Positions 1 to 48,366 are shown, counted from the first letter of the stretch. The stretch is DNA of 64,000 bases from Pseudorasbora parva (GCF_024679245.1 NC_090178.1:19491213-19555212); one strand, 5' to 3'. Numbers and translations: made by a program. Notes: generated by a model not told the origin, from the sequence alone.

Positions 1-214
1 TTTTTTCAGTAGGACAAATTGGAAAAATGTAGGCCTACATTAACAAACAGCGATTATAAAATCGTTTTTTTAAAGCGTGGTAGATAGAACGTGGTAGATA
101 AATTAACATTCAACCTTCCATAGTACAGTTTTCTCTCATGGATAGTAAAGTCAGTAAAGTAGGTCGATTTTGGATGCAGCGCGTCTTCTTCGTTGGTGTT
201 TAAAAGACTGCGCG

Positions 215-261
215 ACAGGCCACGCCCACTCTGATGCGTTCCTCCTGAGCAGAAGCACGTG
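215..261. promoter_or_regulatory. probable mroh1 core promoter elements: CACGCCC box and CACGTG E-box
   Basis: A CACGCCC (KLF/Sp-like) box lies at 221-227 and a perfect CACGTG E-box at 256-261, within about 230 nt of the first donor site. No TATA box was seen. The E-box is followed by A (CACGTGA), the half context preferred by MiT/TFE factors. Binding is inference. Confidence 0.4.
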
Positions 262-481
262 ATTTAGGCGTGTTTACCTATGATACAATGTAGCGTCTAT
301 GAGACCCTCAACCTCAACCAAATAATCAATTACACGGATACTTTCAGGATCAGAATCAGTTATCGGGGTTACAGCAGGGTCTTCGCTGACAAATTACTGC
401 TCGATGCATCTGACAAAAGGGAATCTGAGTGTGTATGCCTGAGGGCGAGCAAGTCAAGCGGACAGACAGACGAGAGCAAAG
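250..481 (+). other. mroh1: mroh1 5' non-coding exon 1 (start approximate)
   Basis: A GT donor (AAAG|gtaaca) at 482 follows a stretch without splice or repeat signals. The next exon, at 567, carries the start codon, so the sequence before 482 is probably the 5' UTR exon. The intron between them is only 85 nt. The transcription start cannot be fixed from sequence; I place it after the E-box at 256-261. A reading frame opening at 280 would be an upstream ORF if transcription starts before it. Confidence 0.5.
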
Positions 482-566
482 GTAACACACGAATGACATA
501 TTGTTCTTTTTTAGGCATTTTTACGTTGTTGTAAATGCATTTTTAACGTTTTTAATTGCATTTCAG

Positions 567-580
567 TTGCCGTGCGCGGA

Positions 581-592
<12 letters not shown>
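567..592 (+). CDS. mroh1: mroh1 exon 2: start codon exon with only four codons
   Basis: This tiny exon is bordered by tttcag and gtaagt. It holds 14 nt of 5' UTR and then ATG GCA GCC AAT (Met-Ala-Ala-Asn). It joins exon 3 at 3626 (GTA ACC CTG), giving MAANVTLALLDAANDRDP, which parallels the N-terminus of known MROH1 proteins. The 3.0 kb intron after it is the second largest in the gene after intron 9. Confidence 0.8.
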
Positions 593-36991
<36,399 letters not shown>

Positions 36992-37165
36992 TGTTACCTT
37001 CACTCTCCAGCCAATCAGATTGGGCTTTGATTTTAAGTTTGTTGTTTTGAATAAGGAGGATGTCTTGAATTGTTGTTCTATAATAAGCCTTGAAAGGTTT
37101 TTATTTTTGACCAAAGACTGTTCACTAGTTCTGTAAGAAAAGAGAAGAATAAAAATAAGACCTGT
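36992..37165 (+). other. mroh1: mroh1 3' UTR and polyadenylation signal
   Basis: After the TGA at 36989-36991, a canonical AATAAA occurs at 37148-37153, about 160 nt downstream. Cleavage would be expected 10-30 nt after it. A short 3' UTR is therefore predicted; alternative downstream signals are not excluded. Confidence 0.65.
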
Positions 37166-37944
37166 ATTGACGTTACAGCACTTTTACTGTAAGTACTCTC
37201 AGATATACGGTGTGTGTGAGATCCATAGAGTGGGGTTTTTCACCTGCGGTGGTTTTTAATGTGCGGTACGTACCTGAAAGCCCTTTAAAAATGAGACTTA
37301 CTGAAGTTTGTATGCAAGTGCACTAATATTACTGGTATTACTTGCTTTACCATTCCTGTAGCGTGCAAAATGCACATCAGCATTAAAGGGGTCATGAATT
37401 GAGGCAACAAATTTGGTCTTTTGACATATGATGTCATTGTACTATAAAAACATCCTATAAGTTTTAAAACTCAACTACCTTGCTAGTTTCAAAACAGCTT
37501 TTATTGAAACCAAGCTCTGAAAACGACTAATTTCGAATTTTCATTTATGACATAAAAGTGCAACGAAAGACCCCCTTTTGCAGAATCTGATCAACGCTTA
37601 CTTCTACATCAGCATCTTTGGACACGCCCACTGGCGCATTAATACATACTACCTTCCAATTCTTTAGTAAATCAGCTGGTAAGGCTTACTGATACAAATA
37701 TGTAATGATTTATCTACATTCAGTCTTTTATTTGTCTCAAAATCGTTTATTTCTGTTGATGCATCAGTAAATCAAGCCTGTGAATAAACAGTAGCATGCA
37801 AAAAATCTTATATAAAATGATATACAGAAAGCGATCAAAGAACGTTCCCTTTATAATCGCTGTAGCTGTCAAATACACAGCGCGAGTTTATGAGTGAGTG
37901 AGTTCTGGATACTTGCCAAAACTATAATCAACGAATCTCTTTAA

Positions 37945-38574
37945 AGGGATCCCCTGGTGTTGAGACTTGTATGGCTTAATATAACATAAATGATGTCTCT
38001 TACTGAATTATGTAGTAGAAAACCCATGAAAGATCTACGTTATTTTAAAAATCGATTTTATATTTGGACCATGGGCGGCGCCATTTTGTTTGCGTTCTAG
38101 GTTGATGACGTAGAGTGGTTGAACTCCTCAATCAGCTGGCATTACCCGTAGCTATTTTTACCACAACGCAACTCGAAAATTGTTTCAGAGTTAAACAAAA
38201 CCAATGAATTCCTTTGTAATTATACTTAAAACACACTCAAACATACATGTGCACACAAACTCACCTACACAAGTCACAAACAGATCGGCGGGCGCGCACA
38301 CGACAGGCTCTGTCTCAATCGAGATGTTGGGCTGCTCAGTCTCCACGACAGGGGCTGAATCTGAAATCGACCCTATACCCTTAAATAGGGCATTATTTGA
38401 AGGGACGGACATTTGTAGTGTTGTCCGAGACCATAGTGCATGTTCGAGTGCAGTCATTCAGTCTTCCACCGCAATAACGAGTAAAGCCGATTTACAAACA
38501 GCTGTCCGACTTCACGCACTCAAACATGTGCACACAAACTCTCTCTCTCACACAGACCCCAACAGATCGGCGCG

Positions 38575-38607
<33 letters not shown>

Positions 38608-39250
38608 CAGATCGGCGCGAACACACACACACCCCAACAGATCGGCGCGAACACACACACACGCGCACGCACTGCGCGCGCATACATAACCCTCAATCTA
38701 TTCCCTGTGTTGATATCCTGTTCAACACATCCTGTTCCCTAGATAGACTGTTGGTAGTAGATTAACTATAATGCCTAATGTGACCAGCAGAGGGAAATAT
38801 CTAGGTAGGACGATGGGATAAAGTAACGTGAGGAAGAGAGGCAGGATGTTTTGGTGATGATGCATGCGATTGAGACAGAGCAGTCAGGTGTGTGTGTGCG
38901 CGCCCGCCGATCTGTTTGTGACTTGTGTAGGTGAGTTTGTGTGCACATGTATGTTTGAGTGTGTTTTAAGTACAATTACAAAGCAATTCATTTGTTTTGT
39001 TTAACTCTGAAACAATTTTCGAGTTGCGTTGTGGTAAAAATAGCAACGGGTAACGCCAGCTGATTGAGGAGTTCAACCACTCTACGTCATCAACCTAGAA
39101 CGCAAATAAAATGGCGCCGCCCATGGTCCAAATATAAAATCGATTTTTTAAATAACGTAGATCTTTCATGGGTTTTCTACCACATAATTCAGTAAGAGAC
39201 ATCATTTATGTTATATTAAGCCATACAAGTCTCAACACCATGGGATCCCT
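37945..39250. mobile_element. inner TTAA-flanked long foldback, 1.3 kb, arms about 360-380 bp
   Basis: TTAA at 37941-37944 and 39251-39254. The ends AGGGATCCCCTGGTGTTGAG and, reversed, AGGGATCCCATGGTGTTGAG are almost identical. Similarity between arms continues to about 38330 on the left and 38860 on the right. The core (38330-38860) has tandem cagatcggcgcg units with (CA)n. Reading frames inside (up to 161 codons) are low-complexity artefacts. Near-identical arms suggest a recent insertion or arm conversion (inference). Confidence 0.85.
38563..38670. repeat. tandem cagatcggcgcgaa-(CA)n units
   Basis: The motif cagatcggcg occurs at 38563, 38608 and 38638, spaced by (CA)n. Another copy lies at 38281 and an inverted copy at 38905-38914 in the arms of the foldback. 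Confidence 0.85.
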
Positions 39251-39640
39251 TTAACAGCCAGGTCTGTCATCGGCCACAATGCTCATCGCTGCAACCTTTC
39301 GTGCTATGGGAATAGATCTAAATACTATGCTATAATCAACACTTTTCATGATTTATTCATCTCGACAGCCGCAAAATGTAGTAGAAGTTTGCGAGAGAGT
39401 TCCACATGTAATACTTATTTCATATGCAGAGATGTTAGCCTATCACAGCAGTCTTACGCTGAAGTCTCACAGCAGACACGCCCCTTCAAACATAGTGGTC
39501 AAACAGAGGACTACAATTAGGGTAGAATATGGCCTTTTATTTCTAATTATAAACTTTTTATGTAAAATATCACTAACATTATAAGTGCACTTCAAGAAAC
39601 ATAGAATAATAATAAAAAATACAGTTCATGACCCCTTTAA

Positions 39641-40475
39641 ATCATTAAAAATGTATGTAGGGTGAATCAATATTGGAAACCAAAATCAGCACTGCAAGGT
39701 TTTTCTAGTAATGAAATGCGATGCACTGCTCAGTTAGAGTTTAATCCTATAAAAATGTTTAAGTAGACAGTTGAGTCATATTGACCACCATAAACCTTCA
39801 GCAATAAATCACCCTAATAGGGACGTGCATTAGCATAATCTGCTTGGCCATTAACTGCAACTGAAATCTCCTGTTGTCTACAATCAGAGAAGACAAGCAT
39901 TTATAGTGTTTAGCTGTGACATCTGTGGTTCTGATTCTATCACATGCACTACAGTGAGTTGAACAAACACAATTGTGCTTCATTCTTATCCAAGTCGGAA
40001 AAGTAATAGCAAAAACATTTGGATTTGCGAAAAGATTTCTGACATGTTTCATACTTGTTTTGCAAAGCATCTATGTAGCTCAAACAATGGTGCCAGCCTT
40101 TTTTGTGGCATTTGTCTTGTTCCGTTTTGTAAATGATATCTGTGAAACTAATGGTAATTTACAAGTGTGGCCACTGTTTCAGAGTTTGAGCATGCAAATT
40201 ATTATTATTATTTTTTTAAAGTTTCATTTTAATAATAAACAGGACAAAAAGTGATGATGGTAATGGTACATAAGCTATTTTTACGAGTTTGGTACCTACT
40301 GTACAGTGTCCTCAAGACACTGTTTCAATGAACATGGCCTAATCATTATGGCCTTCATTCCTTTAGCTGATTAATATTTAATGAATGTAGGCATTAGTGA
40401 ATTGGAATTAGGAAACACACTGCATTTGTGTGATTCTCAGTCTCACAAGAGTCAAATGTATTTATATTTTGTTTT
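39641..40475. other. intergenic, no recognised feature
   Basis: AT-rich sequence without known repeat markers. Short frames at 39798-40070 (minus) and 39973-40254 (plus) overlap each other and show no family features. Confidence 0.4.
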
Positions 40476-40481
40476 GGTATA

Positions 40482-40975
40482 TGCACTACCGTTCAAAGGT
40501 TTGGGGTCATAATTTTTTTGAAAAATGTGAATAATTAAATTCAGCAACGATGTATTAAATGGAAAGACTTTTATATTGTTACAAAATGTTTCTATTTCCA
40601 AAAAATGCTGTTGTTTTGCACAATTCATCAAAGAATCCTGAAAAAAAATCCCACAAAAATATTAAGCAGCAGTACTGTTGTCAACATTGATAATAATAAG
40701 GAATGTTTCTTAAGCATCAATTATATATAAATCAGCATCGTAAATATTAGAATGATTTCTGAAGTGACACTGAAGCCTGGAGTTATGATGCTGAAAATTC
40801 CGCTTTGCGTCACAGGAATTAACTACATTTTTAATTTTTCAAATATATTAAAATTTACATTCAATTATTAAAAAATATAACATAATATTGTTTTTACTGT
40901 ATTTTGATCAAATAACTGCAATAAGAGACTTCTTTCAAAAACATTAAAAAAATGACTGATTCCAAACTTTTGAAC

Positions 40976-40979
<4 letters not shown>
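40482..40979. mobile_element. near-complete CACTACCGTTCAAAAG repeat, about 500 bp
   Basis: Left end cactaccgttcaaaggtttg, right end attccaaacttttgaactgc. It is the best-preserved copy in the window and is followed immediately by a GA microsatellite. Confidence 0.85.

Positions 40980-41050
<71 letters not shown>
40980..41050. repeat. (GA)n microsatellite, about 70 bp
   Basis: A pure GA array abutting the right terminus of the preceding repeat. Confidence 0.97.
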
Positions 41051-41053
<3 letters not shown>

Positions 41054-42340
41054 TTACAACTCCTTTGTTGCTCAGGGTGTTTAACATAGCACAAGTCAAT
41101 CAAGTTAAAGTGTTTACAACGAATAATTAATCTAAACACTTTAGAATTTCGCAATTAGCAGTTATTCCATGTGACCAGAAGCCACATGTGGTAATAATGA
41201 CACTGGGATTCACTCTTGGATAAGTCACAGAAAGATTGTGTTTGTTTCTGGGATGAATTTTAAAAGAATACAACTCCCACGGAGAAGGTTTCACAGGTCT
41301 GATGGGCAATCATGGTATCGGGTGTTATGTTTGCATCTTCTCATCGATTTGTTTTTATGTCTTTTGTTTTATTTTTTGACAGAGTTGTTTTGTATCATGT
41401 AAAGCTGATCTCTGAATGATGGAGATGACATGTAGAACTGAATCATTAAAGTTATTGTTATAGGCCTACACAACAACCCTGTCATGTTTATTTAGTTGAT
41501 AGACTGTTGTCCTTTTTTTGTATAGGTGTAGTTTACACACAAAGTGCTTTTTGTCACAACTTACTGACCTCAAATATAAAACGGTAGTGTATAGCCTAAC
41601 ATAAAACATTAGACGAACTCCTTTCAGTGGTTTGTGTAAGATTGAGCTAAAGGAGTGGTCAGATATTTCATGGTGGCCTTAGACATCCTTAGTACCTTGA
41701 AGAACCATATTAAAAATAAGGTTAATTCGGTGAAATGTTATAGCATATATGTCAAAGAAGCATGGTATTAACATATTAACTAAATCCATCGAGCATGGTA
41801 CCACGACAGCACTTTTCTGTACTGGAACGGACTGTGTATTTCACTTCCAGAGGTAGCCACAAGAGGCCGCCAATGCGTGTTAAAGAAGCCCTTACACTTC
41901 CAGCATTAAAAGCTGACTAACAACATAAATGACGAGCCTAACTGAATGAGATTGCTCATCCAACAATAATTCTACTGGACCAAGAGGTCAGAGCTACCTT
42001 GATTAGATTCTGATTTTCAAAATCACATTACATTTGCAGGCAAATAGAAAGGCCTTTTAATCCTTAATGAAGGTGTTTGAAAGATTAGAGGCAGGACTAC
42101 ATGAGATTGTGACTGTGGACACGTGGTGTGTACCTGAGGGTAATTTTCTCTGTTGGATGCGCTGGCCGTCCTTCTCCCTAATCAAGCAGATCTTGCCTTT
42201 CGGCTCACGTCTATTGACTCTCTCCACCTATTCTGCCGGCTATAGCAGCAAGATTAGCCTTCATTTGTTTGTAGTTTGATAACGTTTTCATCGTGTCCAT
42301 TTCTCCAATTTAAAAATAGACAGAAAATGTGGAAAAGGTT
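41051..42340. other. intergenic, no recognised feature
   Basis: No repeat signature or coding signal noticed. AATAAA-like strings and short frames occur by chance. Confidence 0.35.

Positions 42341-42397
<57 letters not shown>
42341..42397. repeat. (GT)n-(GA)n compound microsatellite
   Basis: A GT run of about 22 bp passes into a GA run of about 33 bp. Confidence 0.95.
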
Positions 42398-42400
<3 letters not shown>

Positions 42401-43440
42401 GGAGCACAGGATATATGAACTTTTAAAGCGTCTTCCATCATCTACGTGTCTCCTCAGCCAAACTGACAAATATTCAGGTTGTGGATAACTCTCTTCTGAT
42501 ATTAATTCAGTTCCTTTCATCATAGCATTTTTTATGACAGGGCCTTCTGCATTAAAAACAAGCTGAAACATCAGAAAACTCCTCAAGGCTTCATTTAATT
42601 CTGCAAAAAGAGCCAAGTTCTGATGTTCAGCTGATATAATCAGCACATGTTGTACTTTATCCCCGTAGTTTACCTGCAGAACTGAGCTTTACGCCCCAAA
42701 ATATATGTAATATTTAATAATATAATTTATAAATGCCTCAGAGCTCTTAAATGCACCCTTTCCAGCCTTATAAATAGTAATCTTCTGAAATTTCTTTATA
42801 CCCACAGAGCAAATATGAGAGTACATGCTGTTTACTTGCTTTTTATCGACCCTATTTTCAGAATAATTTTCCAAATGTTATTTTCTGTCAGTATTACTTT
42901 ACAGAACTTGGATTGTTTATTCTATACAAACGCTCCGATTTCTGCACCGTAATGATTTCTGCACACTTTCAAGGGAAAGTTTCTATCTCCCTCTCATTCC
43001 CTCTCTCTATCCATCCTTCTGGCTCTCCCTCACCCTTTTCTCTGAAATTACACTCATTCATTCCCCTGTGTCAGAGCAGGAGAGAGAGACGGCGAGTGCG
43101 TATCTGCAGTTGACCTGGCTCTCTGAGAACATATGGATCTAATCTAAGACTCGATTGCTTGGCTCACATGTGATAGTGCCCATCAATTCATACCCTGTGA
43201 TGCAATGGGAGAAAATCCTTCCAGAGTTCTGAGGGTATTATATTTCAGTGCGGATGATGCCGGAGCAGACCAGGGCAAAATAGATTGTGGCCTCATGGAT
43301 GTTAAAACTTGTTCTATATGTAATGCTGAATTAATCTCTGCTTTTAATGGAATATTGCCCGGGGATGAAAACAAACAAAAAAGGAGCATTAATAGTAATA
43401 CAAGAAGAAGAAGAGGAAGATGATGATTTAGATTAACATG
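42398..43440. other. complex unique intergenic sequence, conserved-element candidate
   Basis: Non-repetitive, composition-balanced sequence with several TTAATT and ATTTG-type AT-rich motifs. It has no plausible exon. A GAAGAA/GAAGAGG run lies at about 43402-43421. Candidate only. Confidence 0.25.
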
Positions 43441-44650
43441 TTGTTAAATAGTAACCCCCAAGTATGTAAAGTTAGTGGTTTTCAATTATTTTCTGAATCC
43501 AGGCCTGTTGCTTAAATTCACTCCCCCCAGGCCCAATACCAGGGATTTTCAGCAGGTTATGGTTTGATCTGAAACTAATTTTTGCAAAGATATGAAAATA
43601 TGCATGAACATAAATAGTAAAATTAAAAAGCTGAAGTTCAGATGAATTATTTATTTCTTTATAAAGTGGATTGGGTTAGATTGGGTTAGAACTATTCCAT
43701 GCTTGAACCTGGTCAAGCATGACATTCGGTGGTTAAATATTCCTAATATGCTGTCATCCATGGCATCCAATCATCTGTATAATTGAAATCGGTGCTACTT
43801 TAATGACTGGATATCACACATTGCAATATGTAAATCTATTATTAATATATGTACTATACTCATTATTTTAGGCCACACTCTTATGCCCATCTCTTTATCC
43901 AGCAAGTGTCCCAACACTCCTAAAAAATAAGTTCCTTTTTTTCCTTCTTTTTTTTAAGCAGTGATGCCATAGAAGAAGCATTTTAGGTTCACCTAAAGAA
44001 CATTTCAGTATACAGTTCTTACCCCTAGATTGCATGAACCAAAAAAACCTACTCTAATTCATAAATGGGGTCAAAATGACCCGTGATGGAATTAATGGTT
44101 TTCTTCCAAAAATAGGCATCCTATTAATGAAATAATTTAAATAATTGATTACATGAAATGTATTCTTTTTAAAATGCAGTTGTACTTTTTCTCTAAATCT
44201 CTAAATGAACTTCGATCTCCCGAAGTCTGAAACTGCACTCCTCACATTTCTCACAGACCATGTAAAAATGATCTTTTCAGGCAGAGACAGGACATTTCAC
44301 ACAAGATTTGCACCTTTCTAAGCATAACATTTAGGCAGAGTTTGCACCTCTTTGTTTGGTTCTTCAGTCCTTTCCTGTTTTCTCTACTCATCTACTGCAT
44401 CTGAAATCACATATACTGTCTGAGTAGGTTCTACTTTCGATGAAGAACTTCATGACTGTTACAAAAATGTGCATGTGTATAGTATGAGTGTTACTGTCAC
44501 ATGTGCTCTGTGTCTGTCCTTGGACTTTTACGCTGAAGTTTTGCCTGTGCTTTATTTTGTAGTTCTTTCTAGTTTTTCATGTTGATTTGTCTCCCCAGGT
44601 GTGTCTTGTTAATTTGTTAAACTTGTTTGCCCCTGTGTATTTAATGCTGG
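43441..44650. other. intergenic, no recognised feature
   Basis: AT-rich sequence. The string ggggtcaaaatgacccgtg (44067-44085) is a short imperfect inverted repeat. Otherwise nothing specific. Confidence 0.35.
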
Positions 44651-45199
44651 GTTCCAGGCAACCCGTAACCTGTGTTTTTTCTGACCTTCTACCCGTGAAA
44701 ATGCATTGGAACGGCCGTTAAATCCGTGACTTCCCACTCGTGAACTGGTACTAGATCGATGTACTCCCAGTTACGAATTTGACGTCACATTGCCCGCGAA
44801 ACCACAATGGCAGCCCCTACGAATGCGGTGTTTATGGAAGTCGTACATTAAAAACCAAATCGTTTATTAAAATAAGGTTTGCTCTAACGTTATTTTTCCA
44901 TAAATGTTATGCATTATCAGCAGCTTTTCTATCGTTAGCTAGTTTTCAGTCCACTGAGTGCAAGAATGTTGCAACATACAAATAATGTAAACTAAAAGGT
45001 ATAATAGCTTCTCTTGCCTTATGCGCCATTTTTCCCCTACCGTTTCACTCAAATAAGCAAAATAAGCACCTTTGGTGATAGAAATGATTGTAAATGAGCA
45101 TATACCCTGTAGGGTCCGCCGTGCTTTGCCTGGAACGCTACAAAGTCCTGAGTTGTGGTTTGAAGTCGGAACTTACGGGCACAAAAACCTGCCTGGAAC
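44651..45199. mobile_element. candidate 550-bp element with inverted GTTCCAGGCA ends
   Basis: Left end GTTCCAGGCAACCCGTAA; the reversed right end begins GTTCCAGGCAGG and later reads gcccgtaa. A second internal copy of tgcctggaacgc lies at 45126-45137. No target duplication is clear. Confidence 0.5.
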
Positions 45200-45699
45200 G
45201 CAACATCAACCTCTGTGGTTCCTGTGTTTTTGGTCAGTTCTTGTCCTTTATGGATGTTAATGTGTGTGCGCTAGTTGTCAGTTTCCTTTGCGTCCTTTGA
45301 TCGTGTCTGGATTTGATTTAGTCAGTTTGCCTGGATTAACTTTTATTATGTTTGAATAACGTTTACTGCATATGGATTCATGGAAATACTGTAAATAAAG
45401 GTTTTCACTGTTAAAATGTCTTAAAAATCACAGCATGCTTGGTCAATTTGACCCCCTTTCTGCTATAGGGTTAAAATAAGCATACGTTTCTTAGTTTGAA
45501 GAACATTTTAATAATTTGTAAAAACTTTTTTTTCACACTAATACCTTTTATGCAATAGAAAAGTTGGATGGATGCGAAAGGTTCTTTATGGACCCACAGG
45601 TGCAAATAAAGAAGCCTTATTTTTAGAAGTGAAGAAGAGATACCCCATGATAAATTTGATCTAGCTGTATAGGTCATTATTTGGTTAATAATGCTCCAT

Positions 45700-46450
45700 T
45701 TTTAATGAGGAATCACTACTGTTAATAGAGTCTTAATTAACCAGAAATCACCCACTCCTTTAAACTAATTAAACAACATTTTATCCATTTTATCAGAAGG
45801 ACTCTTAAATTGTTTTCTGTAGTTGAAGAGGACAAACGTCCTTCAGGGAGAGAGGGGAATTATTTTGTCAAGAGGACATTCAGAGAATTACTCTGCCTCT
45901 CCAAATTAAACGTCTGGTTGAGCCACTCAGAATCAATTTAAAGTGTCGTTCTGGTAGAGGACAAGCTACCTTTGCGTGTTAATAACTGTCAATTAAGGAA
46001 TTCAACTCTCAGATGGTTAAACTCATCACAGCTCTGTGCCGTTGTCTAATATTAATACTAATGATGTCAAGATCTTCTGAGGGCAAACTTCAAACATGTT
46101 GAAATTACTCATAATGGTTCAGAAATATGTGTCTAAGGAGAGGACAACCGGTTTGGAGACTTCTCTGACTAAGAGGTGATAATTGCATGCTGCTGTGATG
46201 TCGGCATGTTCTGACTCATTTTAACTCTGACCCAGGATCACACAGAAAAGTTAGCCTCTCTATGGGTCAACATGCCAATTCAAAGAGGCATTTGGAGAGA
46301 CGCAGAGAGAGATTAGGCCTTCCAATCATTGACAAAGTCATGGGAACTAAATTTCAGAGGTCGAAAGAGACAGTGGCAAACATTTGCAAAACTTTCTTTC
46401 AAAAACCTTTGTCTTATTACAGTCCCTTAGGTGAGTGAGTCGTCTTGGTA
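45700..46450. other. complex unique intergenic sequence, conserved-element candidate
   Basis: About 750 bp of non-repetitive, balanced sequence with many TTAAT/TAATTA-type homeodomain-like cores and no coding signal. I recognise no transposon in it. Confidence 0.3.
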
Positions 46451-46924
46451 ACCATCTTAATATATTAGGGCTCTACAATATAGCCCGATGGGCCAAGGCC
46501 AGTGTGAGTGAGGCAGGCTGACAAAACCAACATTTGGCCTTTTAGGCCACTGTTTTAACACAAAAAAATGTACATTAATTGATCTGTAATTGATTTGTAA
46601 ATCCATTTTTATGCTTTGCAAACTTGCAAATGTCTAGTTTTCTGTGAATTATTCGACATTGTCATTGCCAAATCTGTTGATTTGTCACAATTAGTAATGT
46701 TTTGCTTAGAGTGTCATTAATTTCTGGCAAATGTGTATGCAAAAGCAAAACTGTTATGAATTTATAAAAAGTTATGTGCAATTTGCAGCTTATTTTTCAT
46801 TTTATTTTTGTAAAAAAAAGTTCTGTCCCACATGCACATACTATTTACTTAGTATAACAATGACAATAACTACAATGTATAATTCCTTAAGAAATTGTGA
46901 GTGGTGCTTGCCGTGGCAAAACTC

Positions 46925-47150
46925 GGGACCGGTTGCTAAGGTGTTCTTGTTGGTTTCTAGGTGGTTGCTAGGGTATTCTGGGTGGTTGCTAGGACATTGC
47001 TATGCAGTTTCTAAGGTATTCTGGGTGGTTGCTAGGCAGTTGCTTGGGTATTCTGAGTGGTTTCTAGGGCATTGCTAGGCAGTTGCTAAGGTATTCTGGG
47101 TGGTTTCTAGGCGGTTCTGAGTGGTTGCTAGGGTATTCTAAGTGGTTGCT
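46925..47150. repeat. minisatellite based on ggttgctaggg(t/c)attctg
   Basis: Repeated variants of gtggttgctagg joined to gtattctggg or cattgctaggcag. The units are about 15-31 bp and imperfect. Confidence 0.85.
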
Positions 47151-47760
47151 ATGGAGTGGCAGCATCCCATAATGATACCCCAAAATCACTTTGCCAGTAT
47201 AAATGATATAAACCAACCCCCATGTCTCTATGTTTTTCTATTGCAGAGAGCTAAATGGTTGCTAGGGTACTCTGTTTGGTTGCTATGGAATGGCTTGGCA
47301 CCATCCCGTAATGATACCCAAAAATCACCTTGCCAGTATGAATGATATAAACCAACCCCCATGTCTCTATGATGCTCTAATGCAGAGAGCTAAACGGTTG
47401 CTAGGGTACTCTGTTTGGTTACTATGGAGTGGCGTAGCAGCATCCCATAATGATACCCCAAAATCACCTTGCCAGTATGAATGTTATAAACCAACCCCCA
47501 TTCTTCTATGACATTCAGATGTGAAGATATCCACCATATTTTTCGGTTGCTCAGGTGCTTGATAATGGTTGCTAGGGCGTGGCTAAGAAGTGTTGAAGGT
47601 GATATGTGATTGGCTATTGATGCCCTGAATCAAACAAACCCACCCTTATGTTTCTATGATATTTCTATCCAAAGATATCCCTTTGATCAATTTCAATGGA
47701 AGTTTATGGGATCAGTTGCTAGGGAGCTCTAAATGGTTGCTAGGGCATGGCTTAATAGAA
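47151..47760. repeat. higher-order tandem repeat, about 135-bp unit, three copies plus decayed flank
   Basis: The phrase catcccataatgatacccc recurs at about 47163, 47302 and 47443, each followed by aaaatcac-ttgccagtat, ataaaccaacccccat and gagagctaaa-ggttgctagg. Minisatellite units separate the copies. Further decayed ggttgct units extend to about 47745. Confidence 0.85.
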
Positions 47761-48160
47761 TCACAAAGATCCTGAGATAGTTATGGGTTTTCTGAGTAAA
47801 TTGAGTCCACCCCCTTGTCTATGTGACACTGTGAACCAGAGCTATGCTCTATACAAAATCCCTATGCAATTTACCATAGTAGGAGAAACACATGCGTTTG
47901 ATGGGACAACCCTCCCTATTATAAGTCAATGGGGAAATTTTTCAAAATTTGGGGAGCTCTAGCACCCCAGGGGTCCAACTTACACCCCATTAAGATATAT
48001 GTCCTGAGAGATCCTGTCAGCCTCTTCAAATTTCGTGTAATCATGTGTGTCTACAAAATCCTTGCTCGGAGCTATGAGTGGTCAAAGTTTTGCGTCAATT
48101 ACAATTTTAGGCTACTTTTAGCAATGATAGCAATGTACCCTTTCTTCTGACAGTATACAT

Positions 48161-48366
48161 ACACTGTAAAAAAGATTCAGGTCTCCAATTAAAAAATATA
48201 AAGTGACTGATCACATTTACATTTTTAAGTTAGCCGAATTTGATTTCTGTGAATTCATTGCATTGCATAAATTGCATCAATTAACAGAATTTCAATTCGA
48301 CCAACTGAAAAATTTAGATGTGATCCGTCACTAGAAAATGTTCAATTGGAGCAATTTTTTTACAGT
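48161..48366. mobile_element. 206-bp foldback MITE (ACTGTAAAAAA ends)
   Basis: The left half (actgtaaaaaa ... gatcacatttacatttt ... cgaatttgatttctgtg) is mirrored by the right half in reverse complement (actgtaaaaaaatt ... gatcacatctaaatttttc ... cgaattgaaattctgt). Nearly the whole element is arm. Confidence 0.8.

Larger units (their letters stand above)
37387..39636. mobile_element. outer TTAA-flanked element, 2.25 kb, carrying a nested foldback
   Basis: TTAA at 37383-37386 and 39637-39640. Inverted ends are AGGGGTCATGAATTG and its near mirror at 39622-39636. About 950 bp of its own sequence remain; the rest is the inner element (37945-39250). No transposase. It lies just past the mroh1 polyadenylation site. 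Confidence 0.75.

Noticed and set aside
38204..38689. 161-codon frame in the foldback element
   Set aside because: Composed of CA-repeat and tandem-motif translation (His/Thr/Arg runs) inside a MITE; not a gene.
47151..47511. Tandem arrangement resembling a CRISPR-like repeat-spacer array
   Set aside because: Units are about 135 bp, degenerate and eukaryotic minisatellite in nature; spacers are themselves repeats.
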